DNA of 64,000 nt from contig JARLJN010000127.1 in assembly GCA_031291255.1 (NCBI GenBank), positions 1 to 64,000 on the forward strand, read 5' to 3'. Of the stretch, positions 16,558-25,680 are shown piece by piece. Each line of letters opens with the position of its first letter. Position 1 is the stretch's first letter. The DNA comes from Gammaproteobacteria bacterium. GTDB taxonomy: Bacteria; Pseudomonadota; Gammaproteobacteria; DSM-16500. The position numbers were made by a program, and so were the translations under genes. The notes under the pieces were generated by a model, which was not told the DNA's origin, ran no database searches, and was given only the letters and a program-made list of their open reading frames with translations.

Positions 16558-17172
16558 TTAATCAAACTTTAACTTGTTCGTTGCTGCATATTCCTTCTTC
16601 TTATCGTAAGGCTCAAGAGACGCTATCATATAAATGACGGAAATTTTTTTCGTACCAGAAGTGATCACTGGTTTCACCGTATGATGGAGAATAAAATTTA
16701 ATTTAATCTTGTTACCATCAGGAAGTAACGCTTCTAATGCGCGACTAATGTGCTTGCTTATATAAGGCGATGGGTTAACGCCGGTATCAGCTATTTCTTT
16801 AAAAAAATTAGTCATCAATAGTGAGTGGTTTTTTTTGACATCAGGGATTAAAACAGAGATGTCCTTTTCAATAAGGCTACTCGTTTTGAGTAATGTTTCA
16901 GCTTTTTCGCTTACATAACAAATAGTAGCTCTATAGTTTCCACGACTATTCTTATCTGCTCGAGCTACCAGAAATGAACTTTCATCAGTCAAATTTAAAA
17001 GTCTCGTAGTATCAGGAACTGGATTGACAGCTTTGTTGTTGGGCTTGCTGCTACAGCAAAAAAATCTTGCAAATCCAGATAGTTGCGGCTTGGTATCAGT
17101 TGGAGTTACTTCATACGTTGCTGAGGTATGACTTGATTGAACACTAATTACCCTTGTTACCCTTGATTTCAT
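16558..17172 (-). CDS. PAS-like domain protein
   Basis: 204 residues. No signal peptide. Residues 65-195 have the order of PAS elements: an hydrophobic strand (ATICYVSEKAETLL), an EKDISVLIPD loop like the G-x-x-h-x-x-L-h-P of PAS, then ALLPDGNKIKLNFILHH and a closing strand SVIYMIASLEPYD. No output domain follows, so it would be a stand-alone sensor or binding protein. The N-terminal 60 residues are low complexity with a cysteine pair (FFCCSS) that might be lipidated in a host. The similarity is moderate. Confidence 0.55.
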   Translation of the reverse strand: MKSRVTRVISVQSSHTSATYEVTPTDTKPQLSGFARFFCCSSKPNNKAVNPVPDTTRLLNLTDESSFLVARADKNSRGNYRATICYVSEKAETLLKTSSLIEKDISVLIPDVKKNHSLLMTNFFKEIADTGVNPSPYISKHISRALEALLPDGNKIKLNFILHHTVKPVITSGTKKISVIYMIASLEPYDKKKEYAATNKLKFD

Positions 17173-17300
17173 AGATGCCTCTCATGATTTTGCAGGTTTT
17201 ACTTTAATATTATGTTTAAATATTACACTGTTCTCTCATAAATAGCAAACATACTGTCAAATCAAAGTTGAAATGTCACCATTTTTACTAAGAAACCCTC

Positions 17301-17580
17301 TCACTTCAAACAGTTATCCTCAGGCTCAAGAGCCTGAGTAACTGGATTGATAATCTTTGCATATCGTCGACATGGATGATTCGATCCAGGAATGTATTTC
17401 TTTATTTCCTCGAGCTTCTTATCTAATTGCTTAGCACCCACTATATCTGACGAGCGTTTTCGCTATTTATGGCTCCAACTACAAAGGTTACTTGACACCC
17501 TCCTTAGAAGTAGCTTCACATTTTGGCCATATCTATCTGTTTTTACAGGAATTATCAGGAACATTGCTTCAGCTCTGCTT
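17301..17580 (-). pseudogene. Degenerate gene remnant with several frameshifts
   Basis: In the 520-base gap before the toxin-antitoxin pair the minus strand holds consecutive protein-like pieces in different frames: IIPVKTDRYGQ near 17555, VTFVVGAINSENARQ near 17490, and IVGAKQLDKKLEEIKKYIPG running on to CRRYAKIINPVTQALEPED and a stop at 17301-17303. Together they look like one decayed gene. Plus-strand frames here do not look coding. The family is unknown. Confidence 0.4.
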
Positions 17581-17624
17581 GCTAATATTTCTTCCAATTA
17601 AAGCTTACATGAGCATAATAAATA

Positions 17625-17685
17625 TTGAGATATATATAGATATCGGATATACTATATATTATATTGAATATATGTAAATCGGAGT
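17625..17685 (+). promoter_or_regulatory. Probable MazEF promoter/operator
   Basis: A run of overlapping AT palindromes (GATATATATAGATATCGGATATACTATATAT and similar, 17630-17675) lies just before the RBS GGAG of the antitoxin gene. Antitoxins of this type bind inverted repeats over their own promoter, so autoregulation is likely. Confidence 0.45.
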
Positions 17686-17691
17686 TAACTT

Positions 17692-17958
17692 ATGCATAAA
17701 GTCCTTATTTCCTTGCCAGACCAGCTAGCCACCCGAATGAGAGCCACTATTCCTGATCGCCAACGCAGCAAAATTATTGCTACTTTGCTAGAAATAGAAA
17801 TTCTAAGAAGAGAGAAAGCATTATATGAATGTGCTCTAGCCGTTGAAAATGATGAAGCTTTAAAGTCAGATATGGCTATTTGGGATGTCACTGTTAACGA
17901 CGGTCTTAATGAAGAAGAATCAATAAAATTACGTTTACCTAAGGAACCAAAGTCGTGA
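17692..17958 (+). CDS. MazE/PemI-like antitoxin
   Basis: 88 residues. An N-terminal short strand and helix pair (HKVLISLPDQLATRMRATIP, then RSKIIATLLEIEIL) resembles a ribbon-helix-helix DNA-binding domain; the acidic C-terminal half (NDGLNEEESIKLRLPKEP) would be the toxin-neutralising tail. Its stop overlaps the toxin's GTG start by four bases, the usual translational coupling of such pairs. Antitoxin identity is supported mainly by that arrangement. It sits alone in a mobile-element-rich region. Confidence 0.75.
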   Translation: MHKVLISLPDQLATRMRATIPDRQRSKIIATLLEIEILRREKALYECALAVENDEALKSDMAIWDVTVNDGLNEEESIKLRLPKEPKS

Positions 17959-18290
17959 AGCAAAAAATTCTTTTGCGAGGTGAAGTATACCAAGTTGACC
18001 TCAACCCAACTAAAGGATCAGAAATCAATAAAGTAAGACCTTGCGTAATAGTTGGAGTGAACCCTATCAATCGCGCAAGAAACACAGTAGTAATTGTTCC
18101 TCTTTCCTCATCTCCCACCCCTAGGCCACCTCTAGTTATCCCGATCAAATCACAAGGAACCCATTCTGTTGCGGTATGTGATCAAATTCGCGCTATCGAC
18201 AAAGCACGAATCAACAATAAGTTGGGGGATTTAACTATTAAGGAAATTGAATTACTCGATGAGAGCTTACGAATAACTCTTGGTTTGTAA
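17955..18290 (+). CDS. MazF/PemK-type endoribonuclease toxin
   Basis: 111 residues, full MazF length. The start motif LLRGEVYQVDLNPTKGSE and the following KVRPCVIVGVN are the conserved first strands and catalytic arginine loop; VIVPLSS and HSVAVCDQIRAIDKARI complete the core. MazF enzymes cut mRNA at short sequence motifs when released from antitoxin. GTG start within the GTGA overlap with the antitoxin. Frame and key residues are intact. Confidence 0.9.
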   Translation: MKQKILLRGEVYQVDLNPTKGSEINKVRPCVIVGVNPINRARNTVVIVPLSSSPTPRPPLVIPIKSQGTHSVAVCDQIRAIDKARINNKLGDLTIKEIELLDESLRITLGL

Positions 18291-18495
18291 AATTAGATAA
18301 CATGTTACGTTTGATGTAAAATAACGTTATTATTTCAACTTATTAACAATATTGGAATTAGGTTTCCACTATCGATAAGAGTATTTATCGATAAAATAGG
18401 CTATTTTGCGCTATTTACATAACACAAAAGTATTTCTAGTAACTACTTCTCACTTCATTTAAACTCGCTCACATTTATCCAACGGAAACTGAGTG

Positions 18496-19524
18496 ATGCC
18501 ATTAACAACGCAAGAAAAAAATATAATTAAAAAAACACTTGATACCCTGGTCCGTGATGTTAGAGAGTCATTTTCTTATGATTATGATCTTGATACCGCG
18601 GACGGTACTGTTCGATGTACATTTTATGATTTTGATCTTAAAGAAGAAGTAATAATTAAAACAATCCAAGAACGTGGGTTTATACAGTCTGATGTTGAAC
18701 GTTGGTGCCCCAAACTCTCCGTAGAAGAACATCAAACATTATTTGAGATTCTTAACGATATAAAAAAAATATCAGATGGTTCGTTTGGTAATGCTAGACA
18801 TGATGATACTGAGCTTGCAGAATTTGCTAGAGATCAGTTAGCTAAAATCCTGATGAATGGTGGTGAAGATGCAATAGAATTGGGGATAAGAGATAGCCTA
18901 AAAGGACTATGGAATACTTTTGCACACCCAATTAATACAGTTCAGACCTATTTTGAGGCTATTAAACATCCCATTACAACTGGGAAAAATCTGGTTCAAT
19001 TTGCCTACAATAATCCAGTTCGATTTGTTAGCTCAGCGCTTACCTCAGCATTCATTGGTCGCTGTTTTTCATCTGCATACACAAATTTAACGACTAAAAC
19101 TCCTGTTCCACCTGCTCCAAAAATATTAGAAATCACAAATGGCTCAGGATCTCTTAGCCAACAAGTAGGTCTGCATACTCCTACCGGACAAGCGTTTAGC
19201 ATTAACTCAAACAATATGGTTAATATAAATGCAGACACTATTATTCAAGGAAGTTTTATAGACCCAAAGATGGGCATACAACAATTTCAAACAACTTTTG
19301 GAAAAATTGTTGCCAACGAAACAGGTACAATATTACCCTCTCAAGTCCCTGCACCACCGTTAGCTAATCCTAGCATGTTCACTCTAAATATGGCGCAAGA
19401 AGTAGCCGCAGCTGCTGTAGCTGGAACGCTCACAATCCATGAACCTATCAAGCAAGCTAATCGATATACCTTATTTCATCAATCATCCACGCTGTCTACT
19501 AAGCCTGCAACTCCAAGACCTTAA
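18496..19524 (+). CDS. Unknown protein upstream of the hemagglutinin/lipase gene
   Basis: 342 residues, no signal peptide. The first 130 residues are acidic and helical (FSYDYDLDTADG, DVERWCPKLSVEEHQ). The middle has two spaced repeats, AHPINTVQTYFEAI and KHPITTGKNLVQFA, the sort of HP-x-T segment seen in the pre-toxin parts of polymorphic toxins. A hydrophobic patch (FVSSALTSAFIGRCF) follows, then a Ser/Thr/Asn-rich beta region (ITNGSGSLSQQVGLHTPTG). It ends 18 bases before the 1423-residue gene and surely shares its operon. It may be a partner, chaperone or adaptor. An alternative GTG start is one codon upstream. Confidence 0.65.
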   Translation: MPLTTQEKNIIKKTLDTLVRDVRESFSYDYDLDTADGTVRCTFYDFDLKEEVIIKTIQERGFIQSDVERWCPKLSVEEHQTLFEILNDIKKISDGSFGNARHDDTELAEFARDQLAKILMNGGEDAIELGIRDSLKGLWNTFAHPINTVQTYFEAIKHPITTGKNLVQFAYNNPVRFVSSALTSAFIGRCFSSAYTNLTTKTPVPPAPKILEITNGSGSLSQQVGLHTPTGQAFSINSNNMVNINADTIIQGSFIDPKMGIQQFQTTFGKIVANETGTILPSQVPAPPLANPSMFTLNMAQEVAAAAVAGTLTIHEPIKQANRYTLFHQSSTLSTKPATPRP

Positions 19525-19542
19525 TGTAGAAAAGGAATCATC

Positions 19543-22500
19543 ATGCAAAGCCGTACGCCAGACGATATCATTGATCGGATTTCTTCTAGACATCGTGCTA
19601 GAAGAGAAAAAATGCGTGAAAAAATCAAGAAACAATTTTCTGATGAAGAAGATATTCGTTCTAATAGATTAAGTTATCTAGAGTATACAGACTGGGACAT
19701 AAAAAATAATATTCAAATGGATAACACGGATTCACAGTCTAAGCAATTTAAAATTGTCACCATTTTAGCCGGGCAAACTTTAACACTCAATGATACCGTT
19801 TTAGATGCGGCCATTATTCATGTCCGTGGCAAACTTATCCTGAATAACTCAAGCATAAAATGTTTACGCATTAAAATTCATGAACACGCTCAACTACAAA
19901 CAAATTCTGGCTTTATTTTAACTGATTCATTAGTGCATTGCGGAATGATTGGTAATGAAAATGATAATCAGCAAGGATTACTCATTATTCATTGCAAAGA
20001 TTTTACTGTCTCCACCACGGGTCATTTAAAACATTCTTATTTTTTATTAGAAACCGAACATTTTTTAAATAACGGCCAAGTTGAAATTCAGGAGTGGGCA
20101 GGAAGAACAGATTATTTTATCAATTGGGGCAAAATCAAAACTCATCAATTTAATGTCGATGCTAATCGCATGATGTTAAATATAGGATATTTTGATAATG
20201 ACCTTAGTACAATTAACACGGCTTGTTATTTTAATTTTTGGGACTTCAATTCACCAACTCAATTTAATTTGAATGCTTTATTGGGTTTCAGTCCTGGACC
20301 TTTAAGGTCCAATCATATTAATTTACATGTACTCTTACAAGGTACAATCAACGCACTACCCACTTTGCCTCGCGCTTTATCCGATGTTTTCGACTGGCAA
20401 TTAGTCAAATCCGGTATCATTCAACTAGCATCATCTCTTTTTCCCATGTTGATGATGCCGATACAATTTTTATATTCTGCCTCCAATACTTACCAATCCA
20501 TTGATCTTTCGAAGATACGAAATTTATTCAAACTTTATCAAGAAGGTAATTTACAAATTGCTGATGCTCTCCCTGTGCTTACTCAAATTTATTCGAATGC
20601 TCTTGCTATTAAGGGCGGCATCGAAGAAATTAAGTACTGCAGAGATCATTTTGATTTTACAAATGTCACCTCAATAAGTGATGTAAAATTTGACGTAACT
20701 ACTCTGGGTAAGAAAGCTATATCTCTTTATGGCAGTGAGCTTGAAAGTCATACCATATTCGCGATTCATGGTTTGGAATTAATGGGAAATATTCAAGAAG
20801 CGAGTCTATATGGAGTGAATCTTGGCTGCCAGAAAGCTTTCAATATTACATCGCATCACGTCGTCAAAAAAATAAATAAAGGCATAATCAGCTGCGACTC
20901 ATTAACTGAAACGGGTAGAGAAATTATTCATGATGGGACTCTTGATACCAATCATTTAAATTGCGATGCAGAGAGCTTAACTTTCTCAAAAGATTCGTCA
21001 ACTAATGTACCAGATGCGAAAATTTATGTTGATACTTTTGATCACGAAGGTCAAAGCAACCTTAATGGTGCGAGTGCAAAAGATATTATTTATGGAACGA
21101 ATGGTGGCACAGCAATTCACATACGCGAACAATTAAAAATTAAGACCTCTGATGCCATTATTTTGGATGAACCATTAAAGCGTGATATCAATCACGAAAT
21201 AACTGCTACAGCACTCACTCTAAAAAAAGAAATTAAACGAGATATTAATTTGAGTTTGAGGACTACACAAGATGATCTCAAGATAGAAGCAGACATTCAC
21301 ACACGCAATTTAGAATTAACTACAGCTCGTGATTTTAATAATAATCATCAAGTAAAAGCAGATATAGAACTCAAGGTCCAGGCACAACGTAATATTAATA
21401 ATGCGCATACATTTGAGGGACAAATCACAACAGTAAAAGGTAAAAATATTACTAACCAATCTAATGCGCATCAAGTAGCAAAAATCATTGGGAAGGAAAA
21501 GCTTGTTGTTCGGGCAGAAGACGATATTAATAATGTAGCATACCATCAAAGTTATCAAGGACCATACGGTACACGCTATCAGAATATTGAATCTCAACTC
21601 ATCGGTGGATCAGGAAATGGTGATGGAGTTGGAGCCGACATTCACGCAGGAAATAGTATAACGAATAATTCAAATATAGAAGCAGATGGTGATGTTATCG
21701 CTATAGCTAGAAATGGAATAGAGTCTAGCGCATTTAACTATGATTATATTTCTTATGAAAAAAAATCTAAAAAAATGGGAGGGTTATATAAAAAACATGT
21801 TCGTGAAACAGATACAGAAGTATTCAAGCCAAAAATTTCTTCTAAGCAAGGCAGGGTGACTGTCGCATCGAATGGCTTAGTAAAGTGTATTGCTAATGAC
21901 ATTCAATCGAGTATAGGAGCTATCATTTCAGGTAAAAATATCCAGTTAAATGAAATCAAAGCTCAAAAAACGACTTTCACATCTAAGTCCCATGCAGGAG
22001 GTCTTGTCAAGTCAAGTTATGATAATTCTTATCAAGAGAGCGTTCCCACGAAAGTTAAAAATGACTTTCCCGGCTTAACCATTATTGAAGCCGACGATCA
22101 GGTGTCGTTACTTGGAGCGCAGTTGGATTGTCCAGGAAAATTAAAATTCACTGCAAAAAAAATTACGATGAAAAATAAGCCCAATAAACATCATGAAGTG
22201 ACTAAAACTTCACGCGTTACAATAAAATTATTAGGTTTAGGAGATAACAAAGAAGGATTAAGAAAGACGCATCAGAATCCATTAATATCACAATTAAAAA
22301 ATCGAAATGGGAGTGCACCTGAGATCGCACTTGAGTCGTATCAACTTATGAATGATCTCAAATCGGCTATTGATAAGAATCAAGTTATTGCTGAATTAAG
22401 TAAGCAATCTGGAATTACAGATGCAATGCGACCCACTATCTCCATTGGATACACTAAAAGCAAAAATGAAAGCCATTGGGAAACGAGTGGCGATGGTTTT

Positions 22501-23814
22501 GTGCAAACAGATGATTTAGAAATGAAAGCCACTGAAATCCATATTCGCGGTGTGTCTATCCGTGCGCATGATGCAGATATTGATGCGAAAAAAATTATTC
22601 TTGAAGGTGAGCAACTAAAGGCTTCGGTCTCGCACAAAAAAGATAATATCACTGCCTCCTTTTCAACAGCGGGCAAATCCATTTCATTGAGTCAAACCAG
22701 AGCTAAACAGTCCAGCATAGTTTCCACCAATCTAAATTTAACAGTTGATGGAAAACTAAAATTAAAATCAGAAGAAACGCGCGCCACCAATACAAATTTT
22801 GAAGCAGGCTCACATGATATTGAAATTAAAAAATTGTCCCTAGAGAGTCTACCAGATGAATTTATTAGTAAAAGTTCAAGTCATACTATTTCATCTCATG
22901 GTCAATTTCAAAGCCAAAAACTGAAAACTCATCAGAAGCAAGTTAATCATACTTCGGGTTTTCATTCTGAGATGCCCATTACTGAAGACAGCTTTAAAAT
23001 AGGTGAATGTCATTTAATAGATGCAGAAATTACATCGAAACGGGAAGTCGATATAGATCAAGTTAAATTTAATAAAACACAATCAGCCACCATTAACTAC
23101 ACCAAAACAAAAAGTACCTCAGCCAACATAATGAAAATATTATCACTATCTGAGAACAGAACCCCTGCTGTCAATAAACTAAATGCTGAGCAATCTCTTA
23201 ATCACGATTTATCAAAATTAGTGTATGAAGATGATTATGGTCAAACAAATCTTTCCTCATTAGGTGTTGAATATGTTGACCGTTATCATGATCCTGAAAC
23301 CAGCACTCATATCGCAGTTTACAAAAAAGATAATCATATTTATGTGGCTTTTCGTGGCACGGATGGATTGCGTGCAGCTGCAACAGATGATATAGATATT
23401 GTACTTCATCACGATCCTAAAAGTGTGAATGCAAACATGCGCGATTTTATTGAGAATATTCAATCACAATTCCCCAAAGCCGACTTTAGTTTAACAGGAC
23501 ATTCACGAGGCGCAGCTCAAGCAGCTATTATTTCCAGTGATTTTAAATTACCTGCTATCATCTTTGAAAATCCAGGGGTAGGTAAACAACATGATTTATC
23601 TCAAGTCACAAATATTGAGTTCACACCCAACCTCATTAATCAGCATGCTCAATTATTTAATCATCCCAATAGAACAACAACTACATTATTACCTACGCCC
23701 ATGGAACAACTAAAAACACTCGCGACCGATGTTGCTGCTCTGGCCGCTGGAGGCAATGTAGCAAATGCTCTAGATACAATTGTGAAAACTAAGCAAGCAC
23801 ATGCATTAAGATAA
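19543..23814 (+). CDS. Hemagglutinin-like beta-helix protein with C-terminal lipase domain
   Basis: 1423 residues. After a charged N-terminus (RISSRHRARREKMREKIKK) without signal peptide, residues about 65-260 read as short hydrophobic strands like a filamentous-hemagglutinin beta-helix (ILAGQTLTLNDTVLDAAIIH). A hydrophobic stretch lies near 288-314. Residues 420-1220 form repetitive beta-strands with FhaB-like phrases (ADIHAGNSITNNSNIEADGD, SSAFNYDY). The last 160 residues are a class 3 lipase/DUF2974-like alpha/beta hydrolase: VAFRGTDG near 1270 and the nucleophile elbow GHSRG with Ser1321. FhaB-type proteins normally have a Sec signal for two-partner secretion; its absence here is odd. RBS AAAGGAA. 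Confidence 0.75.
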   Translation: MQSRTPDDIIDRISSRHRARREKMREKIKKQFSDEEDIRSNRLSYLEYTDWDIKNNIQMDNTDSQSKQFKIVTILAGQTLTLNDTVLDAAIIHVRGKLILNNSSIKCLRIKIHEHAQLQTNSGFILTDSLVHCGMIGNENDNQQGLLIIHCKDFTVSTTGHLKHSYFLLETEHFLNNGQVEIQEWAGRTDYFINWGKIKTHQFNVDANRMMLNIGYFDNDLSTINTACYFNFWDFNSPTQFNLNALLGFSPGPLRSNHINLHVLLQGTINALPTLPRALSDVFDWQLVKSGIIQLASSLFPMLMMPIQFLYSASNTYQSIDLSKIRNLFKLYQEGNLQIADALPVLTQIYSNALAIKGGIEEIKYCRDHFDFTNVTSISDVKFDVTTLGKKAISLYGSELESHTIFAIHGLELMGNIQEASLYGVNLGCQKAFNITSHHVVKKINKGIISCDSLTETGREIIHDGTLDTNHLNCDAESLTFSKDSSTNVPDAKIYVDTFDHEGQSNLNGASAKDIIYGTNGGTAIHIREQLKIKTSDAIILDEPLKRDINHEITATALTLKKEIKRDINLSLRTTQDDLKIEADIHTRNLELTTARDFNNNHQVKADIELKVQAQRNINNAHTFEGQITTVKGKNITNQSNAHQVAKIIGKEKLVVRAEDDINNVAYHQSYQGPYGTRYQNIESQLIGGSGNGDGVGADIHAGNSITNNSNIEADGDVIAIARNGIESSAFNYDYISYEKKSKKMGGLYKKHVRETDTEVFKPKISSKQGRVTVASNGLVKCIANDIQSSIGAIISGKNIQLNEIKAQKTTFTSKSHAGGLVKSSYDNSYQESVPTKVKNDFPGLTIIEADDQVSLLGAQLDCPGKLKFTAKKITMKNKPNKHHEVTKTSRVTIKLLGLGDNKEGLRKTHQNPLISQLKNRNGSAPEIALESYQLMNDLKSAIDKNQVIAELSKQSGITDAMRPTISIGYTKSKNESHWETSGDGFVQTDDLEMKATEIHIRGVSIRAHDADIDAKKIILEGEQLKASVSHKKDNITASFSTAGKSISLSQTRAKQSSIVSTNLNLTVDGKLKLKSEETRATNTNFEAGSHDIEIKKLSLESLPDEFISKSSSHTISSHGQFQSQKLKTHQKQVNHTSGFHSEMPITEDSFKIGECHLIDAEITSKREVDIDQVKFNKTQSATINYTKTKSTSANIMKILSLSENRTPAVNKLNAEQSLNHDLSKLVYEDDYGQTNLSSLGVEYVDRYHDPETSTHIAVYKKDNHIYVAFRGTDGLRAAATDDIDIVLHHDPKSVNANMRDFIENIQSQFPKADFSLTGHSRGAAQAAIISSDFKLPAIIFENPGVGKQHDLSQVTNIEFTPNLINQHAQLFNHPNRTTTTLLPTPMEQLKTLATDVAALAAGGNVANALDTIVKTKQAHALR

Positions 23815-23877
23815 ACTGCATGAAAAAATTGTTAGTTAATAAAATATATGGATAGCATACGTCATAGGGAGATTTTG

Positions 23878-25440
23878 ATGATAAATAGTAAAATAAGTTT
23901 ATTAACTTTTTGCGTTATCGGAGCAAGTTGCGGAAGCAGCAGCCTATACGCTGATATATACGATGGTACGCCACAAAAATTAATAGCGACTCACTCCAAT
24001 AAATGTATGGATATACGCCCGCCAAAAACAACATCGGACTCCGCTATCGTACAGATGAGCTGTTCATCTGACATCTTTCAAAAATGGAAAGCCATTTCAT
24101 TAGGCAACAATGAATTTCAAATCGTTTCAGCAGGAAGCGGGATGTGTTTAGATGTAAGTGGCGCCTCAAAGATGAATGGTGGTCTCATCAAGCAATCTGG
24201 TTGTGTTACAGGTAGAGCTAACCAAACCTGGTACATAAAACAAATTTACCCGGATACTTATCAAATAGTTTCAAAAAACAGTGCTAAATGTATAGATGTC
24301 ACTAATGCTAGCACAGCAGATAACGTACAATTGCAGCAGTGGGATTGTGGCACTAATGGTAATCAACTTTGGCGCGCAGAAATCGGTTTAACACCATCGC
24401 CACCTATAGTTATCAACGGGCAAAGTAATGTCACGATTAGTAATGTAAAAATTAGTAATCCAGCAGGCCCATGCATATTAGTAAAAGGTAACTCAAAAAA
24501 TATCACGATTAAGAATAGTGAATTGGGACCCTGCAAAACGGATTTTGCACATCCTATGCCAGATCTTACCAACGTGGGTGCGGGTGTGTTTGTGATAGAT
24601 AGCGGTAACGTTACTGTAAACAATATCAACGTGCATGACACAGATGATGCAGGTGTCACAATTTTTTATGGCAGTGATTATCTAGTCAGTAATAGCCAAT
24701 TCACTAAGATCAACAGCAACGCAGTTAAAGTGCAAGGATCAGCGAATGTTACCATCCAAAATAATAAAATAAATACTGTAACCTCTGGTATTTACGTTGC
24801 AACCACAACAAATGTTAAAGTGTTAAAAAATAATCTGGCACATATGCAAGGAAAACCACACGCCAATTTTATTCAGTTTAATCAAGTGAACGGAACCGGT
24901 AATCGCATTATGTGTAACATAGGCCTTCAAGATGCATATGGCACACCAAATACGTTGGATAGCATAGAAGACGATATCAGCCTGTATAAATCCAAAGGAA
25001 CAATCACAGATCCTATCTTAGTGGTCGGTAACAAAGTAAAAAATGGCGGACCCAGCGGAACGGGTAGCGGTATTATGTTGGGTGACAATGGCGGTACGAA
25101 CATTATTGCGCGAGATAATGTTGTCGTTAATACTGGCAATCTAGGGATGGCAATGAGTGGTGGAACGAATATACAACTAGTGAATAACAAAATATTTTCT
25201 ACTTATTTTCCTATCACACATAATGCTCTCGCTGTTTGGAATTATAATATGGGAACGGTGATTTGTGATAATGTGACTGCCACAGGCAATCAAGTTAATT
25301 GGACGGATGCCTGGGGACCCGAAACAACTATTTGGACTAATGGTACTTGCAGTAACACCCATTTTAGTTCGAACACATTTCAAGATGCGCGTATCACTGC
25401 TGCTCTATTTGATACGTATACTTCACCTGAATGTAGTTAA
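23878..25440 (+). CDS. Exported ricin-type lectin / parallel beta-helix protein
   Basis: 520 residues from the ATG at 23878, chosen because AGGGAGA precedes it and a signal peptide follows (MINSKISLLTFCVIGASCGS, cleavage near SLYADI). Residues about 30-165 are a ricin-B beta-trefoil with three QxW-type repeats (FQKWKAI, NQTWYIK, NQLWRAE) and paired cysteines. Residues 175-510 are a right-handed beta-helix with Asn-ladder repeats (NVTISNVKISNP, NITIKNSELG, NVTVNNINVHD). Such folds bind or cleave polysaccharides; the catalytic residues are not evident. It follows the lipase protein by 60 bases. Confidence 0.8.
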   Translation: MINSKISLLTFCVIGASCGSSSLYADIYDGTPQKLIATHSNKCMDIRPPKTTSDSAIVQMSCSSDIFQKWKAISLGNNEFQIVSAGSGMCLDVSGASKMNGGLIKQSGCVTGRANQTWYIKQIYPDTYQIVSKNSAKCIDVTNASTADNVQLQQWDCGTNGNQLWRAEIGLTPSPPIVINGQSNVTISNVKISNPAGPCILVKGNSKNITIKNSELGPCKTDFAHPMPDLTNVGAGVFVIDSGNVTVNNINVHDTDDAGVTIFYGSDYLVSNSQFTKINSNAVKVQGSANVTIQNNKINTVTSGIYVATTTNVKVLKNNLAHMQGKPHANFIQFNQVNGTGNRIMCNIGLQDAYGTPNTLDSIEDDISLYKSKGTITDPILVVGNKVKNGGPSGTGSGIMLGDNGGTNIIARDNVVVNTGNLGMAMSGGTNIQLVNNKIFSTYFPITHNALAVWNYNMGTVICDNVTATGNQVNWTDAWGPETTIWTNGTCSNTHFSSNTFQDARITAALFDTYTSPECS

Positions 25441-25680
25441 CATTTTTTTATACGTCGATATTACGTGATTTTAATCACTATTTATGTTTGAAAAACGTGA
25501 ATTAGCTAACCGGCCCCTTGTTGGTAACATGGTAAAAGTAGATCATGATATGGTTTGATATTATGCGCACACTTAACATTAGCAAAAAAATTATTCTCAG
25601 AGTGATTCCAACTTTCATTTCATTTAAAATGAAATCATAATCACTCATCACATGGAAGTGTTGTTAAATTAAGGAATTGT

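Noticed and set aside
17392..17677. Two overlapping plus-strand frames before the antitoxin
   Set aside because: Composition is not protein-like; the minus strand holds better coding pieces of a decayed gene and the right part is an AT-rich operator.
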